Assembly: GCF_900102335.1 (NCBI RefSeq)
Contig: NZ_FNBM01000001.1
Location: 310,001-374,000, forward strand
Direction of reading: 5' to 3'
Length of the DNA: 64,000 bases
Origin: Phytopseudomonas seleniipraecipitans
Lineage (GTDB): Bacteria > Pseudomonadota > Gammaproteobacteria > Pseudomonadales > Pseudomonadaceae
Shown here one piece after another: positions 26,739 to 36,491 of this stretch (position 1 is its first letter; every line of letters starts with the position of its first letter). The notes beneath the pieces are model-generated. The model was not told the origin of the DNA, searched no databases, and saw nothing but the letters and a program-made list of their open reading frames with translations. Position numbers and translations under genes: made by a program.

Positions 26739-29711
26739 ATGGATAAGTGTGAGGCAGAACTGAAAAATCTCGATCGGGACGCGCTCGAAGCCGAAGTCGT
26801 CCGCTTACGGTCGACGCTCGCGGGCATCGATGCGGCTGATGCCTCGGGCGAACTCGCATTGCATGCTTTTGACGCTTCTCCAGTGATGCCGACCAGCCGA
26901 GACGCACAGGCCAGGAAAGCAGCGCGTCAGCGCGCGATATTCGAGAGCGACATCGACTTCGCCATCATCCTCAGCGACCCAGCCGGGGTCATCACCGACT
27001 GGAATGCCGGTGCTACTTATGTGATGGGCTGGACTGCAGAAGAAGCCTGTGGGCAGAGCTCGGCGTTTTTCTTTACGCCGGCAGACCGAGCCAATGGGTG
27101 GGTCGAGCGTGAAATGCACCAGGCCTTGCAAAACGGTCGGGCCTCGGATGAGCGCTGGCACCTGCGCAAGGACGGCCGCCAGTTCTGGGCCTCTGGCGAT
27201 ACAACGCCGCTTTACGGTGACGACAACCTGCACCTGGGCTTCATGAAGATCGTCCGCGATCGCACCAGGGAGCACCTGGCAGATCAAGCCATCGAGGAAA
27301 CCAAGGAGCGCTACCGACTGGCGGCCAAGGCCACCAACGATGCGATATGGGACTGGGACCTGGCCGGCAACCACGTGCTCTGGAACGAAGCGCTCGAAGA
27401 GGCTTACGGTTATCCCGTGGCGAGTACGGAAACCAGTGGTGACTGGTGGATGGCGCAGATTCACCCCGATGACCGGGCGCGTGTCAGCGCGTCGATCCAT
27501 GCGGTTATCGACGAAAAGGGCAGCGACTGGACCGACGGCTATCGCTTCAGGCGCGCCGACGGCACATACGCCGAAGTGCTTGATCGCGGCCACGTGATTC
27601 GTAACGCCAAGGGCCGAGCCGTGCGGATGATCGGCGCCATGCTCGACCTGACCACGATGCGCAGCGCCGAGACCGCACTGCGCGAAAGCGAGGAGCGCTT
27701 CCGGACCATTCTGGAAACCATCGAGTCCGCGTTTGCCATCGTGCAGGTCAAGTTCGATGCCGACGACGTACCGGTGGACTACCAGTTTGTCGAGGTGAAC
27801 CCCGCATTCGAGCGGCAGACCGGCGTGGATTTGCGCGGCAAGTGGGTCACCGAATTTGCGCCGAACCTGGAGAAATTCTGGTTCGAGGTGTACGGGCACG
27901 TGGCCAAGACCGGTGAACCGGCCAACTTCGAAAACTACGCCGAGGCGTTCCAGCGCTGGTTCGATGTGCGCGCGGTGCGTGTCGGCGCGCCCGAGGACCG
28001 CAGAATCGGGATCTTTTTCAACGACGTGACCGAAAGGCGCAACGCTGAAGATCGCCTGCGCGTCAGTGAGCGGATCGCTCGCGAGAATATCGAGCGCGTG
28101 CAGCTTGCCTTGGCGGCGGGCGCGATCATCGGTACCTGGCACTGGGACATGCAGGCCGATCTATTTTCTGTCGATGAAGCGTTCACGACCGCGTTTGGGC
28201 TCGATCCAGCGCTCGCCGAGCAAAGGCTCAGCCTCGAGCAGGTGGTCGTCAACGTTCACCCTGACGACCGGGACGAGTTGACCCGGAAAATCAACGAGGT
28301 CGCCGATCGCGGCGGTGCCTTCGCCCATCAGTATCGGGTACGGCGCGCCGACGGCAAGTATTACTGGATCGAGGCGAACGGGCGCGTCGACCATGCGGCG
28401 GATGGCACGCCGCAGAACTTTCCGGGCGTGTTGATCGATGTTGAGGAACGGCGCGCGGTGGAGGCGGAACGCGACCGTGCCATCAGCGCCCTGCGCACGC
28501 TCAATGAAACCCTCGAACAGCGCGTGGTGGAGCGGACCGATGAGCTGATGCAGGCAGAGGAAAAGCTGCGTCAGTCGCAGAAAATGGAAGCGGTCGGCCA
28601 GCTGACCGGCGGCCTGGCGCACGATTTCAACAACCTGCTGGCCGGCATTTCCGGCTCCCTGGAGATGATGGGCATTCGAATCGCCCAGGGGCGGTTGAAC
28701 GATATCGACAAGTACATGACGGCCGCCCAAGGTGCCGCCAAGCGCGCGGCGGCGCTGACCCATCGCCTGCTGGCGTTCTCTCGGCGGCAGACACTGGATC
28801 CGCAGCCCATCGACGTCAACCGGCTGATGACCGGCATGACCGAGCTGATCCAGCGCACGGTCGGGCCGAGCATCGTGCTCGAGACGGTCGGTGCAGCGGA
28901 TGTCTGGGTCGCGCTGGCCGACGCCAGCCAACTCGAGAACGCCCTGCTGAATCTATGCATCAATGCACGTGATGCCATGGCCGATGGCGGCCGTATCACC
29001 ATAGAAACCGCTAACCGCTGCATGGACCGCGGGACCGCCCGCACCCACGATCTGCCGGAAGGCCAATACCTGTCGCTGAGTGTCACTGACACCGGTAGCG
29101 GGATGACGCCCGAGGTGATCGCCAAGGCGTTCGATCCGTTCTTCACGACTAAACCTATTGGGCAGGGCACCGGCCTCGGCCTGTCGATGATCTATGGCTT
29201 CGCCAAGCAATCCGGTGGGCAGGTGCGCATCCAATCCGGGGTAGGGCAGGGCACCACCGTGTGCATCTACTTGCCGCGCTATCACGGTGAGCCGATCGAG
29301 GACCGCAGTGAGGTCGACAGCAAGTCGCCGCTGCCGCTGGAAACCGGCGAAACGATCCTGATCGTCGATGACGAATCGACCGTGCGCATGCTGCTGTCAG
29401 ATGTGCTCAGCGAGTTGGGTTACACCGTTCTCGAAGCAGCCGACAGTGTTGCCGGGCTGAAAATCCTGCGCTCCAACGTGCACCTCGATCTGCTGATCAG
29501 CGATGTCGGGCTGCCGGGTGGCATGAACGGGCGGCAGATGGCCGATGCCGGGCGCGAGATTCGCCCGAGTCTGAAGACCCTGTTCATCACTGGCTACGCG
29601 GAAAAGGCGGCTATCGGCAATGGTCAGCTCGGGCCCGGCATGCAGGTGCTGACCAAACCGTTTGCGGTCGACATACTGGTGGCTCGCGTGCAGGAATTGA
29701 TGAAGTCATAG
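26739..29711 (+). CDS. Multi-PAS hybrid histidine kinase with receiver
   Basis: A soluble 990-residue kinase. A short coiled N-terminus is followed by about four PAS/PAC units (roughly 65-185, 190-310, 320-445 and 455-575; each ends in a DxT or DVxERR linker such as VRDRTREH, LDLTTMRS, NDVTERRN, IDVEERRA), a coiled coil, HisKA with [11 protein letters not shown] (H628), HATPase (NLCINARDAM, DTGSGM, GTGLGLS), and a receiver with D922 (ISDVGLPGG). The kinase core closely resembles that of the LOV kinase 10 kb upstream, suggesting a shared origin. An upstream in-frame extension to 26544 is rejected. Signal and partner are unknown. Confidence 0.9.
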   Translation: MDKCEAELKNLDRDALEAEVVRLRSTLAGIDAADASGELALHAFDASPVMPTSRDAQARKAARQRAIFESDIDFAIILSDPAGVITDWNAGATYVMGWTAEEACGQSSAFFFTPADRANGWVEREMHQALQNGRASDERWHLRKDGRQFWASGDTTPLYGDDNLHLGFMKIVRDRTREHLADQAIEETKERYRLAAKATNDAIWDWDLAGNHVLWNEALEEAYGYPVASTETSGDWWMAQIHPDDRARVSASIHAVIDEKGSDWTDGYRFRRADGTYAEVLDRGHVIRNAKGRAVRMIGAMLDLTTMRSAETALRESEERFRTILETIESAFAIVQVKFDADDVPVDYQFVEVNPAFERQTGVDLRGKWVTEFAPNLEKFWFEVYGHVAKTGEPANFENYAEAFQRWFDVRAVRVGAPEDRRIGIFFNDVTERRNAEDRLRVSERIARENIERVQLALAAGAIIGTWHWDMQADLFSVDEAFTTAFGLDPALAEQRLSLEQVVVNVHPDDRDELTRKINEVADRGGAFAHQYRVRRADGKYYWIEANGRVDHAADGTPQNFPGVLIDVEERRAVEAERDRAISALRTLNETLEQRVVERTDELMQAEEKLRQSQKMEAVGQLTGGLAHDFNNLLAGISGSLEMMGIRIAQGRLNDIDKYMTAAQGAAKRAAALTHRLLAFSRRQTLDPQPIDVNRLMTGMTELIQRTVGPSIVLETVGAADVWVALADASQLENALLNLCINARDAMADGGRITIETANRCMDRGTARTHDLPEGQYLSLSVTDTGSGMTPEVIAKAFDPFFTTKPIGQGTGLGLSMIYGFAKQSGGQVRIQSGVGQGTTVCIYLPRYHGEPIEDRSEVDSKSPLPLETGETILIVDDESTVRMLLSDVLSELGYTVLEAADSVAGLKILRSNVHLDLLISDVGLPGGMNGRQMADAGREIRPSLKTLFITGYAEKAAIGNGQLGPGMQVLTKPFAVDILVARVQELMKS

Positions 29712-29905
29712 GGCCGGGCAGCGGCAGAACCAGGTGCTGACCAGGCGCTGCGAGCGCTGTTCATCACGGGCAGCCATGAGGCCGTAACGGCTGCCGCCAG
29801 CGCCCCGGCACGTGCTGGCCCAGGGTTCGAATGATGACCATCGCCGGCGCATATCGAGTAGCCTTGCAGCTCTTTTGGGTTGGATCGGTTGGTAGGAGTC
29901 GAGCA

Positions 29906-30562
29906 TTGAGTCACAAAAGCAAAGCGATCATCTGGGGCAGCATGGGTTTGAGCCTGCTGTTGCTGGTTGTCGTGCTTCGTTTGTTTTTCGTATGGGCCAC
30001 CACGCTTCCGCTGGACGTACCGGTGCGTCTCGACAAGGGCGACACCCTGGATCTGCCGGTCAAGGTGCGAACACTGGAGTTCGATACGCTGGCTGTGGTG
30101 TTCTCCACCGGTGAGCTGCCGCTGTTCACGGTGCGCAAGCTGTCCGGCGGGCCGATCTGGGAAAACGAGCAATGGGTGGAGTATCCGCCCGCACCCATGA
30201 CCCTGGCCTGGAAGCTGCTGACTCCGGGTGGTGAGCTGCTGTCCGAAGGGCAGAGCGATGTCGGCAAGGAATTGATCAGCTATGGCAGTGACGAGATCAC
30301 CCGTGCCGTGACACGTATACCCATGCAGCCTGGCGATTATCGGCTGCAGGTGACGGTGCTGAACCCGGATGCCCGCTTTGGCGAGGTCGCCACACGGCTG
30401 GTGTTCGTGGCGGAAGGCAGGGGCAAGACCTGGCAATCAGGCGTCGCCTGGTGGGGCTCGGTGCTCTCCGGCGTGCTGCTGATCCCGCTAATCCTCATCT
30501 GCGCGCTGCTCACCCTGCATCACTACACGCGCTGGCGTTACGGGGCCCCGACGGCGGATTGA
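29906..30562 (+). CDS. Hypothetical membrane protein with large periplasmic domain
   Basis: A 218-residue protein with a hydrophobic N-terminal helix (about residues 8-30), a beta-rich middle (LDVPVRLDKGDTLDLPVKVRT...) of about 140 residues and a second membrane helix near the C-terminus (about 185-207). This gives a periplasmic domain held by two anchors. Not recognised as a named family. A TTG at 29906 with TAGGAG eight bases upstream is the best start; the ATG codons further up (29831) have no ribosome site. It stands about 195 bases after the multi-PAS kinase. Confidence 0.6.
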   Translation: MSHKSKAIIWGSMGLSLLLLVVVLRLFFVWATTLPLDVPVRLDKGDTLDLPVKVRTLEFDTLAVVFSTGELPLFTVRKLSGGPIWENEQWVEYPPAPMTLAWKLLTPGGELLSEGQSDVGKELISYGSDEITRAVTRIPMQPGDYRLQVTVLNPDARFGEVATRLVFVAEGRGKTWQSGVAWWGSVLSGVLLIPLILICALLTLHHYTRWRYGAPTAD

Positions 30563-30653
30563 ACGCGAGCGAGGCGCTTTCGGCTTGCCCGGGCGGGTAA
30601 CCTCAAGCAGGCGAGCGGGCAGCTCGCCGCGCCTTCGGCTGGTGCAGTGATCG

Positions 30654-31295
30654 TCAGCTCTCGGCGTCGCTCAGGACGCCGCGAATGAGCGAGGTGAAGG
30701 CTCTGATGGCCTCGGATTCGCTTACGCTGCCCCTGACATTGGCGGCCGATAGGCTTTCTCCGGCACCTACCAGCCCCAGGCAACGGTGCTCGAGTTCCAG
30801 GCGGGGTATCCGGCAATACGGCTCGAGTACGGTCAGGAACATCTGAACGCTGTTATCCAGCAACTCCTGGAAAACCAGCGCCTTTTCTTCGCTGCCTGCC
30901 AAGGCAGCGCCCACCGCATGGAACTCCCCCTCGGTGTCGCTGGCGCAACGGATGTAGGCCGCGGCCAGCACCTCAATGGTTTCTTCCCGGCTGGCGCCGC
31001 TGGTCACCAGCGCCTGGCCGAACGCGTTCACCACTTGCGTATCCAGCCACCGATACAGCGCGATCAGTAACCCCGAACGGGTGTCGAAATGATCATACGC
31101 AACCGGCTTGGAGACGCCGGCCCGTACCGCCAGATGGCCCAGTGTGAGCTGATCGGCACCTTCCTCGCGAACGATAAGCCGCGCTGTGTCAAGCAGTTGC
31201 TCGCGTCGCTCGTCCCGCGTTAGCCGGCGCCGCCCACCGCTATCTGCACGCTCGGTAACCTTCACTTCGTCGGACTCCCGTTGAAAAACTACCAA
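30654..31295 (-). CDS. TetR-family transcriptional regulator
   Basis: A 213-residue TetR protein. After a charged 25-residue leader, RREQLLDTARLIVREEGADQLTLGHLAVRAGVSKPVAYDHFDTRSGLL is the full helix-turn-helix domain; the C-terminal helical domain would bind the effector. It is divergent from the NAD(P)-binding protein at 31359. Two matching TACC-N3-RGTA sites in the gap, one overlapping its own start codon region, point to autorepression and control of the neighbour. Confidence 0.88.
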   Translation of the reverse strand: MVVFQRESDEVKVTERADSGGRRRLTRDERREQLLDTARLIVREEGADQLTLGHLAVRAGVSKPVAYDHFDTRSGLLIALYRWLDTQVVNAFGQALVTSGASREETIEVLAAAYIRCASDTEGEFHAVGAALAGSEEKALVFQELLDNSVQMFLTVLEPYCRIPRLELEHRCLGLVGAGESLSAANVRGSVSESEAIRAFTSLIRGVLSDAES

Positions 31296-31334
31296 TAGTA
31301 ACTTACGTTGAATTTAAACCTACCTTTGGTAGGT
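31290..31334. promoter_or_regulatory. Paired TetR operators
   Basis: ACCTACC-TTT-GGTAGGT (31318-31334) is a perfect 7+3+7 palindrome upstream of the dehydrogenase-like gene. A second, weaker copy, TACC-AAT-AGTA (31290-31300), overlaps the start region of the TetR gene. The shared TACC-N3-RGTA form and position make both good candidates for binding by the adjacent TetR. Confidence 0.6.
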
Positions 31335-31358
31335 AACGTCAATGTGAGGAGATTGATC

Positions 31359-32363
31359 ATGGTACAGAATCCTGTCTTGCTCGTCGGTGGCTCCGGTGTG
31401 ATCGGTGTGCAAACCGCGCAGTTGCTGAGAGCCCGCTACCCCAACTTGCCGCTGCTGATCGGCGCCCGCAATCTCGACAAGGCCAAGGAAGTGGCGCAAC
31501 AGCTGGGCAACGCCGAAGCCCTGTGCATCGACCTGAACGCCGAAGACCTCGGCGTCGGGGAGCGGGCGATCAGTGCCGTGGCGGTGTTCTTCATGGACGA
31601 ACGCATGACCACGCTGCGCTACGCATTGTCGCGGCGAGTGCCCTACGTGAGCATTTCTTCGGGGATTCAGGAAATGTCCCTGGAAGTTGCCTCCTACCTG
31701 CATGCGCGCGACGCTGCGCCGGTGGTGCTGGGTACCGAGTGGCTGGTCGGCGCCACGACCCTTCCTGTGCTGCATCTGGCGAAAACCTTCAAGCGCATCA
31801 CTGATATCACGGTCGGTGCGCTGGTCGATGAACAGGACATCAGTGGCCCGACGACGCACGCGGACCTGGACCGGCTGGCCAAGATACATCCCGCGGCATT
31901 GGCTCGCCGTGATGGCGTGTTCTATTGGCGGCTCGGTGACGGCCCAGCGCCAAAATTCCGCGCCATCGATGGTATTGAAATTGACGCAGCACCGTTCTCG
32001 GCCTACGACGTGGCAGGGCTGGCGGCGGCGACCAATGCACCCAACATCCACTTCAATCTGGCGACTGCAGTGACCTCGTCACGCCGCCGTGGTGAGCCGG
32101 CATCGACGGAAATCATCATTGAACTGCGCGGCATCGATCATCAGGGCCAACCGCGCCAGACCCGCCATGCGGTATTCCACCCCGAGGGGCAGCGCAAGGT
32201 CACCGGCAGCGGGGTCGCCATGCTCATCGAGCGCATCCTCGGTCTGGAGGGCGAGCCGGTGCCTGAGCCCGGCCTGTATTTTCCTCACCAACTCATCGAT
32301 ACCCAGCGGTACCTCGATCGCCTTGGCGAGGTTGGCGGAGAACTGCTCGAACTGCAGCCGTGA
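31359..32363 (+). CDS. NAD(P)-binding saccharopine dehydrogenase-like protein
   Basis: A 334-residue Rossmann-fold protein. The N-terminus VLLVGGSGVIGVQTAQLL holds the glycine-rich dinucleotide loop, followed by LIGARNLDKAKEVA, the usual second strand and ribose contact of the saccharopine dehydrogenase-like group. The C-terminal domain is not recognised in detail. It may reduce or oxidise an unknown metabolite. GAGGAG before ATG 31359 decides the start. It is the likely target of the divergent TetR regulator. Confidence 0.75.
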   Translation: MVQNPVLLVGGSGVIGVQTAQLLRARYPNLPLLIGARNLDKAKEVAQQLGNAEALCIDLNAEDLGVGERAISAVAVFFMDERMTTLRYALSRRVPYVSISSGIQEMSLEVASYLHARDAAPVVLGTEWLVGATTLPVLHLAKTFKRITDITVGALVDEQDISGPTTHADLDRLAKIHPAALARRDGVFYWRLGDGPAPKFRAIDGIEIDAAPFSAYDVAGLAAATNAPNIHFNLATAVTSSRRRGEPASTEIIIELRGIDHQGQPRQTRHAVFHPEGQRKVTGSGVAMLIERILGLEGEPVPEPGLYFPHQLIDTQRYLDRLGEVGGELLELQP

Positions 32364-32427
32364 GGAACTGCAAAGGCAGCGTCGGGTTACAACCCATCGC
32401 TATCCGGCAGCCCGGCTAGCCGCCTGT

Positions 32428-34242
32428 TCAGGCTTTCTGCTGGGCTGGGTCGGTGATGCGATCCTCATCGAACAGTCGGGATAATTCCAGCCGCGCCTCC
32501 TGGGCCGTTTGCAGCACTTTGGCGCGGTCTTCACGCACGGCGTGCTGAGCGGCGAGCAACTGTTCGTCGTGCTTGATGAACTGCTGGATCTTGTGTTCCA
32601 CATCGGCAGCCTCAAGGCCCAGGCCTTCGAGGGCGCGCCGGGTGATTTCCAGGCTCGAATAGAGCATTTCGCGCACCGGCTCGGCGCCTGCATCGAGCAA
32701 TTGATGCACATGCTGTCGATTGCGCGCGCGGGCGATGATTTTCAGGTGCGGATACAAGCGCTGCACCACGGCTGCCGTCCGGGTTGCCTGCTCGGCATCG
32801 TCTATGGCGATGATGAAATACTTCGCCTGGCCGACCTTGGCTGCGCTGAGGATTTCCGGCCGCGTCGGGTCGCCGTAGAACACCGGCACCTGCTCGAAGG
32901 AGCGGGTCATTTCGATGGTTTCGACCGAGGTATCCAACGCCACATAGGGAATGTCCTGAGCACGGAGGATGCGCGCAACGATCTGCCCCATCCGGCCCAT
33001 ACCGGCAATGACCACCTGCGGCCCGTCGCTCTCGATGGCCCTGAGATTTTCAGGGACGACCTTGGCCGGCTGCGGCCTGGTTTTCAGCCATTGGCTGATC
33101 GCCAGCAGCAGCAACGGGGTGATGGCCATGGACAGGGTGATGGTCATGACCAGCGTGTCGTAGCTGCGGCTATCGAGCAGGCCATTGTTCTGCGCCAGCT
33201 TGAACACCACGAAAGCAAACTCACCGCCAGCAGCGAGTACGGCGCCCAGGCGTAACGCCGACAGGGTTGGCAGGCCACCCAGGGTGCGCCCGAGCAGCAT
33301 GAGCAATGGGAATTTGATGGACACCAGCAGCAAGGTTAGGCCGAGGATCAGCCCAGGTGACTCGAGCAGCAGGCTCAGGTTGGCGCCCATGCCTACGCTG
33401 ATGAAGAACAGCCCCAGCAGCAGGCCTTTGAACGGCTCGATCTGCGATTCCAGTTCATGCCGATACTCAGAATCGGCGAGCAGCAAGCCTGCCAGGAACG
33501 CCCCGAGCGCCATGGAAACGCCTGCCGTTTCCATCAACCACGCCGTGCCGATGACCACCAGCAAGGCTGTAGCGGTGGAGACTTCCGGCAGCCCGGTCTT
33601 GGCGACGATACGAAACACCGGCCGTAGCAGGTAGCGGCCACCGATAACCACGATGGCAATGCTGCCGAATACCTTCAAACCGGCTACCAGCCCGCTGTCA
33701 CCACCTTCTACGGCGCCGCCGATGGCCAGCAGTGGAACCAGCGCGATCAGCGGAATGGCGGCGATGTCCTGAAACAGCAGAATGGCGAACGCGAGACGGC
33801 CATGGGGGCTGTTCAACTGCCGGCTCTCCGCCAGGCTTTGCAGACCAAGCGCGGTAGACGACAGGGCAAGGCCCAGACCGAGCACCGCCGCAGTCGCCAG
33901 TGACTGACCGAACGCGACAACTGCCAACACGCCGATAATCAACCCGGTCACGGCCACCTGTGCAAGGCCGACGCCAAACACAGCTTTGCGCATTAGCCAC
34001 AGGCGTTTCGGCGACAGCTCCAGGCCGATGATGAACAGCAGCAGCACGACACCCATTTCAGAGAAGTGAGCGACGCTTTCCGGGTCGCCGACCAACCGCA
34101 ACACTTGCGGGCCGATGATTACCCCGGCCAGCAGGTACCCAAGCACCGCCCCCAGCTGCAGGCGTTTGGCGAGTGGGACGGTAATCACCGCGGCTAGCAG
34201 GAAGATTACCGAGGCCTGGAGAAGGCCGCCTTCATGGGGCAT
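32428..34242 (-). CDS. Kef-type monovalent cation:proton antiporter with TrkA-N domain
   Basis: A 604-residue CPA2 transporter. Residues about 5-380 form 12-13 membrane helices with GYLLAGVIIGP, FIIGLELSP and the LLFQDIAAIPL motif of KefB/KefC. A cytoplasmic Rossmann (TrkA-N/RCK) domain follows with VVIAGMGRMGQIVARIL (near residue 410), and a helical C-terminal tail. Such proteins release potassium and import protons during electrophile stress. A KefF/KefG-like ancillary gene is not adjacent, so kefB or kefC cannot be chosen. Confidence 0.88.
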   Translation of the reverse strand: MPHEGGLLQASVIFLLAAVITVPLAKRLQLGAVLGYLLAGVIIGPQVLRLVGDPESVAHFSEMGVVLLLFIIGLELSPKRLWLMRKAVFGVGLAQVAVTGLIIGVLAVVAFGQSLATAAVLGLGLALSSTALGLQSLAESRQLNSPHGRLAFAILLFQDIAAIPLIALVPLLAIGGAVEGGDSGLVAGLKVFGSIAIVVIGGRYLLRPVFRIVAKTGLPEVSTATALLVVIGTAWLMETAGVSMALGAFLAGLLLADSEYRHELESQIEPFKGLLLGLFFISVGMGANLSLLLESPGLILGLTLLLVSIKFPLLMLLGRTLGGLPTLSALRLGAVLAAGGEFAFVVFKLAQNNGLLDSRSYDTLVMTITLSMAITPLLLLAISQWLKTRPQPAKVVPENLRAIESDGPQVVIAGMGRMGQIVARILRAQDIPYVALDTSVETIEMTRSFEQVPVFYGDPTRPEILSAAKVGQAKYFIIAIDDAEQATRTAAVVQRLYPHLKIIARARNRQHVHQLLDAGAEPVREMLYSSLEITRRALEGLGLEAADVEHKIQQFIKHDEQLLAAQHAVREDRAKVLQTAQEARLELSRLFDEDRITDPAQQKA

Positions 34243-34366
34243 GTCGAGTTCCTTGTCATGACGAATCCCGGGCGCTGCCGGGCTGTAAGCATCTAGGCAG
34301 ATGTGCGTGGCAAACGAGCACGTTCCCGACAGCGGGCCACGCCGCTGCGGGAAAGCACTCGGTCAT

Positions 34367-35383
34367 TCAGTTCAGGTGAGCTTTCAGTTCACCGGCGGCC
34401 TGGCGCATGGCCGCCTTGACCTCGGGGATGTCGCTCAACGGGTTGAGCAGGCCGTAGTCGTGAATCATGCCGTTATACCGCACTGCCGTGACATCGACGC
34501 CTGCCGCATCCAGTTTTTGTGCGTAGGCCTCGCCTTCGTCGCGCAGCACGTCCAGGCCGGCGGTCTGTACCAGGGCTGGCGGCAGCCCCTTCAGCTGTTC
34601 AGCGCTCGCCCGCAGTGGAGAGGCATGGATCTCGGCACGTTGCTTGGGATCGGTGGTGTAGTTGTCCCAGAACCACTTCATCATCCCCGTAGTAAGGAAG
34701 TGCCCCTCGCTGTACTGACGGTACGACGCGGTGTCGAAGTTGGCGTCCGTGACCGGCCAGAGCAGCAGCTGGAAGCGCAGTTTGGGCGTGTTGCGCTCCT
34801 TGGCCATCAGGCTGACCACCGCTGCCATGTTGCCGCCCACGCTATTGCCTGCGACTGCCAGGCGGCTGCCGTCGACGCCAATTGCCTTGCCATTCTCCGC
34901 GACCCAGCGGGTTGCGGCGTAAGCCTGATTGATGGCGGTCGGGTATTTCGCTTCCGGCGATGGCGTGTAATCGACATACACCGCGACGGCGCCAGAGCCG
35001 ACCACCAGATCACGGATCAGTCGAGCGTGGGTGGGGTAGTCGCCCAGTACCCAGCCGCCGCCATGGAAGAACATGAACGCAGGCAGGTCGCCGGTCTGCT
35101 TCTCGGGGCGAACGATGGTCAGTTTGATGGTCTGGCCATCGGCGTTGATGCTGCGCTCGCTGACGTCGGTGCCGGACAGGTCCACGTTGACCGAGGCCTG
35201 GGCACCGGTCAGAACGGCACGCGCCTCTGTCGGGCTCATCTGCTCGATTGGCTTGCCGCCGCCGGCGTTAAGCGCATTCAGAAAGGCCTGGGTCTGGTGC
35301 TCGGCGACCGGCTCGGCGGCATAGGCATTGCCGATGGAGACGGCGAGCGCAAGGGCGGTCAGGGTGGTTCTCATGGCGTTCAT
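34367..35383 (-). CDS. Secreted alpha/beta hydrolase, HSL-family esterase
   Basis: A 338-residue esterase/lipase with a signal peptide (MRTTLTALALAVSIGNAYA after MNA). The HSL markers are present: FFHGGGWVLGDY (oxyanion hole), AGNSVGGNMA (nucleophile serine), DVLRDEGEAY (acid) and IHDYGLL (histidine). It would act in the periplasm or outside on short acyl esters or similar. AAGGAA about nine bases before ATG 35383 sets the start; the longer frame to 35515 is not needed. It is divergent from a LysR regulator that probably controls it. Confidence 0.87.
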   Translation of the reverse strand: MNAMRTTLTALALAVSIGNAYAAEPVAEHQTQAFLNALNAGGGKPIEQMSPTEARAVLTGAQASVNVDLSGTDVSERSINADGQTIKLTIVRPEKQTGDLPAFMFFHGGGWVLGDYPTHARLIRDLVVGSGAVAVYVDYTPSPEAKYPTAINQAYAATRWVAENGKAIGVDGSRLAVAGNSVGGNMAAVVSLMAKERNTPKLRFQLLLWPVTDANFDTASYRQYSEGHFLTTGMMKWFWDNYTTDPKQRAEIHASPLRASAEQLKGLPPALVQTAGLDVLRDEGEAYAQKLDAAGVDVTAVRYNGMIHDYGLLNPLSDIPEVKAAMRQAAGELKAHLN

Positions 35384-35537
35384 CGCAAGTTCCTTCAAGG
35401 CGTGGGGTTCTAGTGAGTAGCAGCAGTGCCGGTAAGCGTTGGCCTGTACCAGCGGTATGGACGCTACTTTAGAGCTGGCCTTGATTAGGGACAATTGCCT
35501 AAAATAGGGAATCATTGATTCTTAATTGGAAACAGTC

Positions 35538-36422
35538 GTGGACCGTATCGATTGCATGCGCACCTTTGTGGCCACGGTAAATGCCAATGGCTTTGCGGCA
35601 GCGGCTCGGGTGTTGGCGGTGCCGCGCTCGAAGGTCAGCAAGCAGATCCAGGCGCTTGAAGAAGCGCTCGGTGTACAGCTGCTGTTGCGCACCACCCGTA
35701 GCCTGCACCTGACGGAAGCCGGCAGTGATTACTACGACGCCTGCCGCGAGCTGCTCGCCTCGCTGGATGAAGCGGAGCAACGGGCACGCAGCGGGCTGGC
35801 CGAAACCCAGGGCGTGCTGAGGATCAATGCGCCGATGTCGTTCGGGTTGTGTCGGCTTGGGCCGCTGATCCCGACGTTTCACAAGCTGCACCCGAAGGTC
35901 GAGCTGCAACTGGTGTTCAGTGACCAGCAGGTTGACCCGGTGAAGGGCGGCTTCGATGTGACGATCCGTATCGCCAGCCTGGCGGACTCATCGCTGGTGG
36001 CCCGGCACCTGGCTCCCGCGCCGCGCGTGCTGGTCGCCTCGCCCGGTTATCTGGAGGCCCACGGCACGCCACGGGTGCCGCGAGATCTGGCGGCTCACCA
36101 ATGCCTCAATTACGGCTACCTGCAAGGTGGCGTCAGCCTGCAGCTGAGCAACGGACGAGAGACGCAGAGCGTGCTGGTAACGGGGCCGTTGCATGCCAAT
36201 AACGGTGACCTTCTCGCCCAGGCGGCTGAGGCGGGTATGGGCATTGCGCTGCTGCCGACATTCATCGTCGAGAAAGCGCTTGAAGAGGGCCGCTTGGTCG
36301 CGGTGATGTGCGACTGGCACGCGCCGCCCATTTCCATCAATGCGGTCTATCCCTCGGCCCGCCGAGTGCCATTGAAAACGCGGGTTTTCCTGGATTTTCT
36401 CGCCGAGCAGTTGCGCACTTGA
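35538..36422 (+). CDS. LysR-family transcriptional regulator
   Basis: A 294-residue LysR protein. The N-terminus (V)DRIDCMRTFVATVNANGFAAAARVLAVPRSKVSKQIQALEEALGVQLLLRTTR is the winged helix-turn-helix, and the rest is the two-lobed effector domain. A GTG at 35538 gives the standard LysR beginning; a TTG at 35526 would add four residues. It is divergent from the secreted esterase and lies 155 bases away, the usual arrangement for LysR control. It converges with the PhnD-like gene. Confidence 0.88.
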   Translation: MDRIDCMRTFVATVNANGFAAAARVLAVPRSKVSKQIQALEEALGVQLLLRTTRSLHLTEAGSDYYDACRELLASLDEAEQRARSGLAETQGVLRINAPMSFGLCRLGPLIPTFHKLHPKVELQLVFSDQQVDPVKGGFDVTIRIASLADSSLVARHLAPAPRVLVASPGYLEAHGTPRVPRDLAAHQCLNYGYLQGGVSLQLSNGRETQSVLVTGPLHANNGDLLAQAAEAGMGIALLPTFIVEKALEEGRLVAVMCDWHAPPISINAVYPSARRVPLKTRVFLDFLAEQLRT

Positions 36423-36491
36423 ACCACGCGGCCTGACGCTGATACCGCCCGCTGACCTGCTATCGGGCTGATGACCGCAACGCTACCCGTC

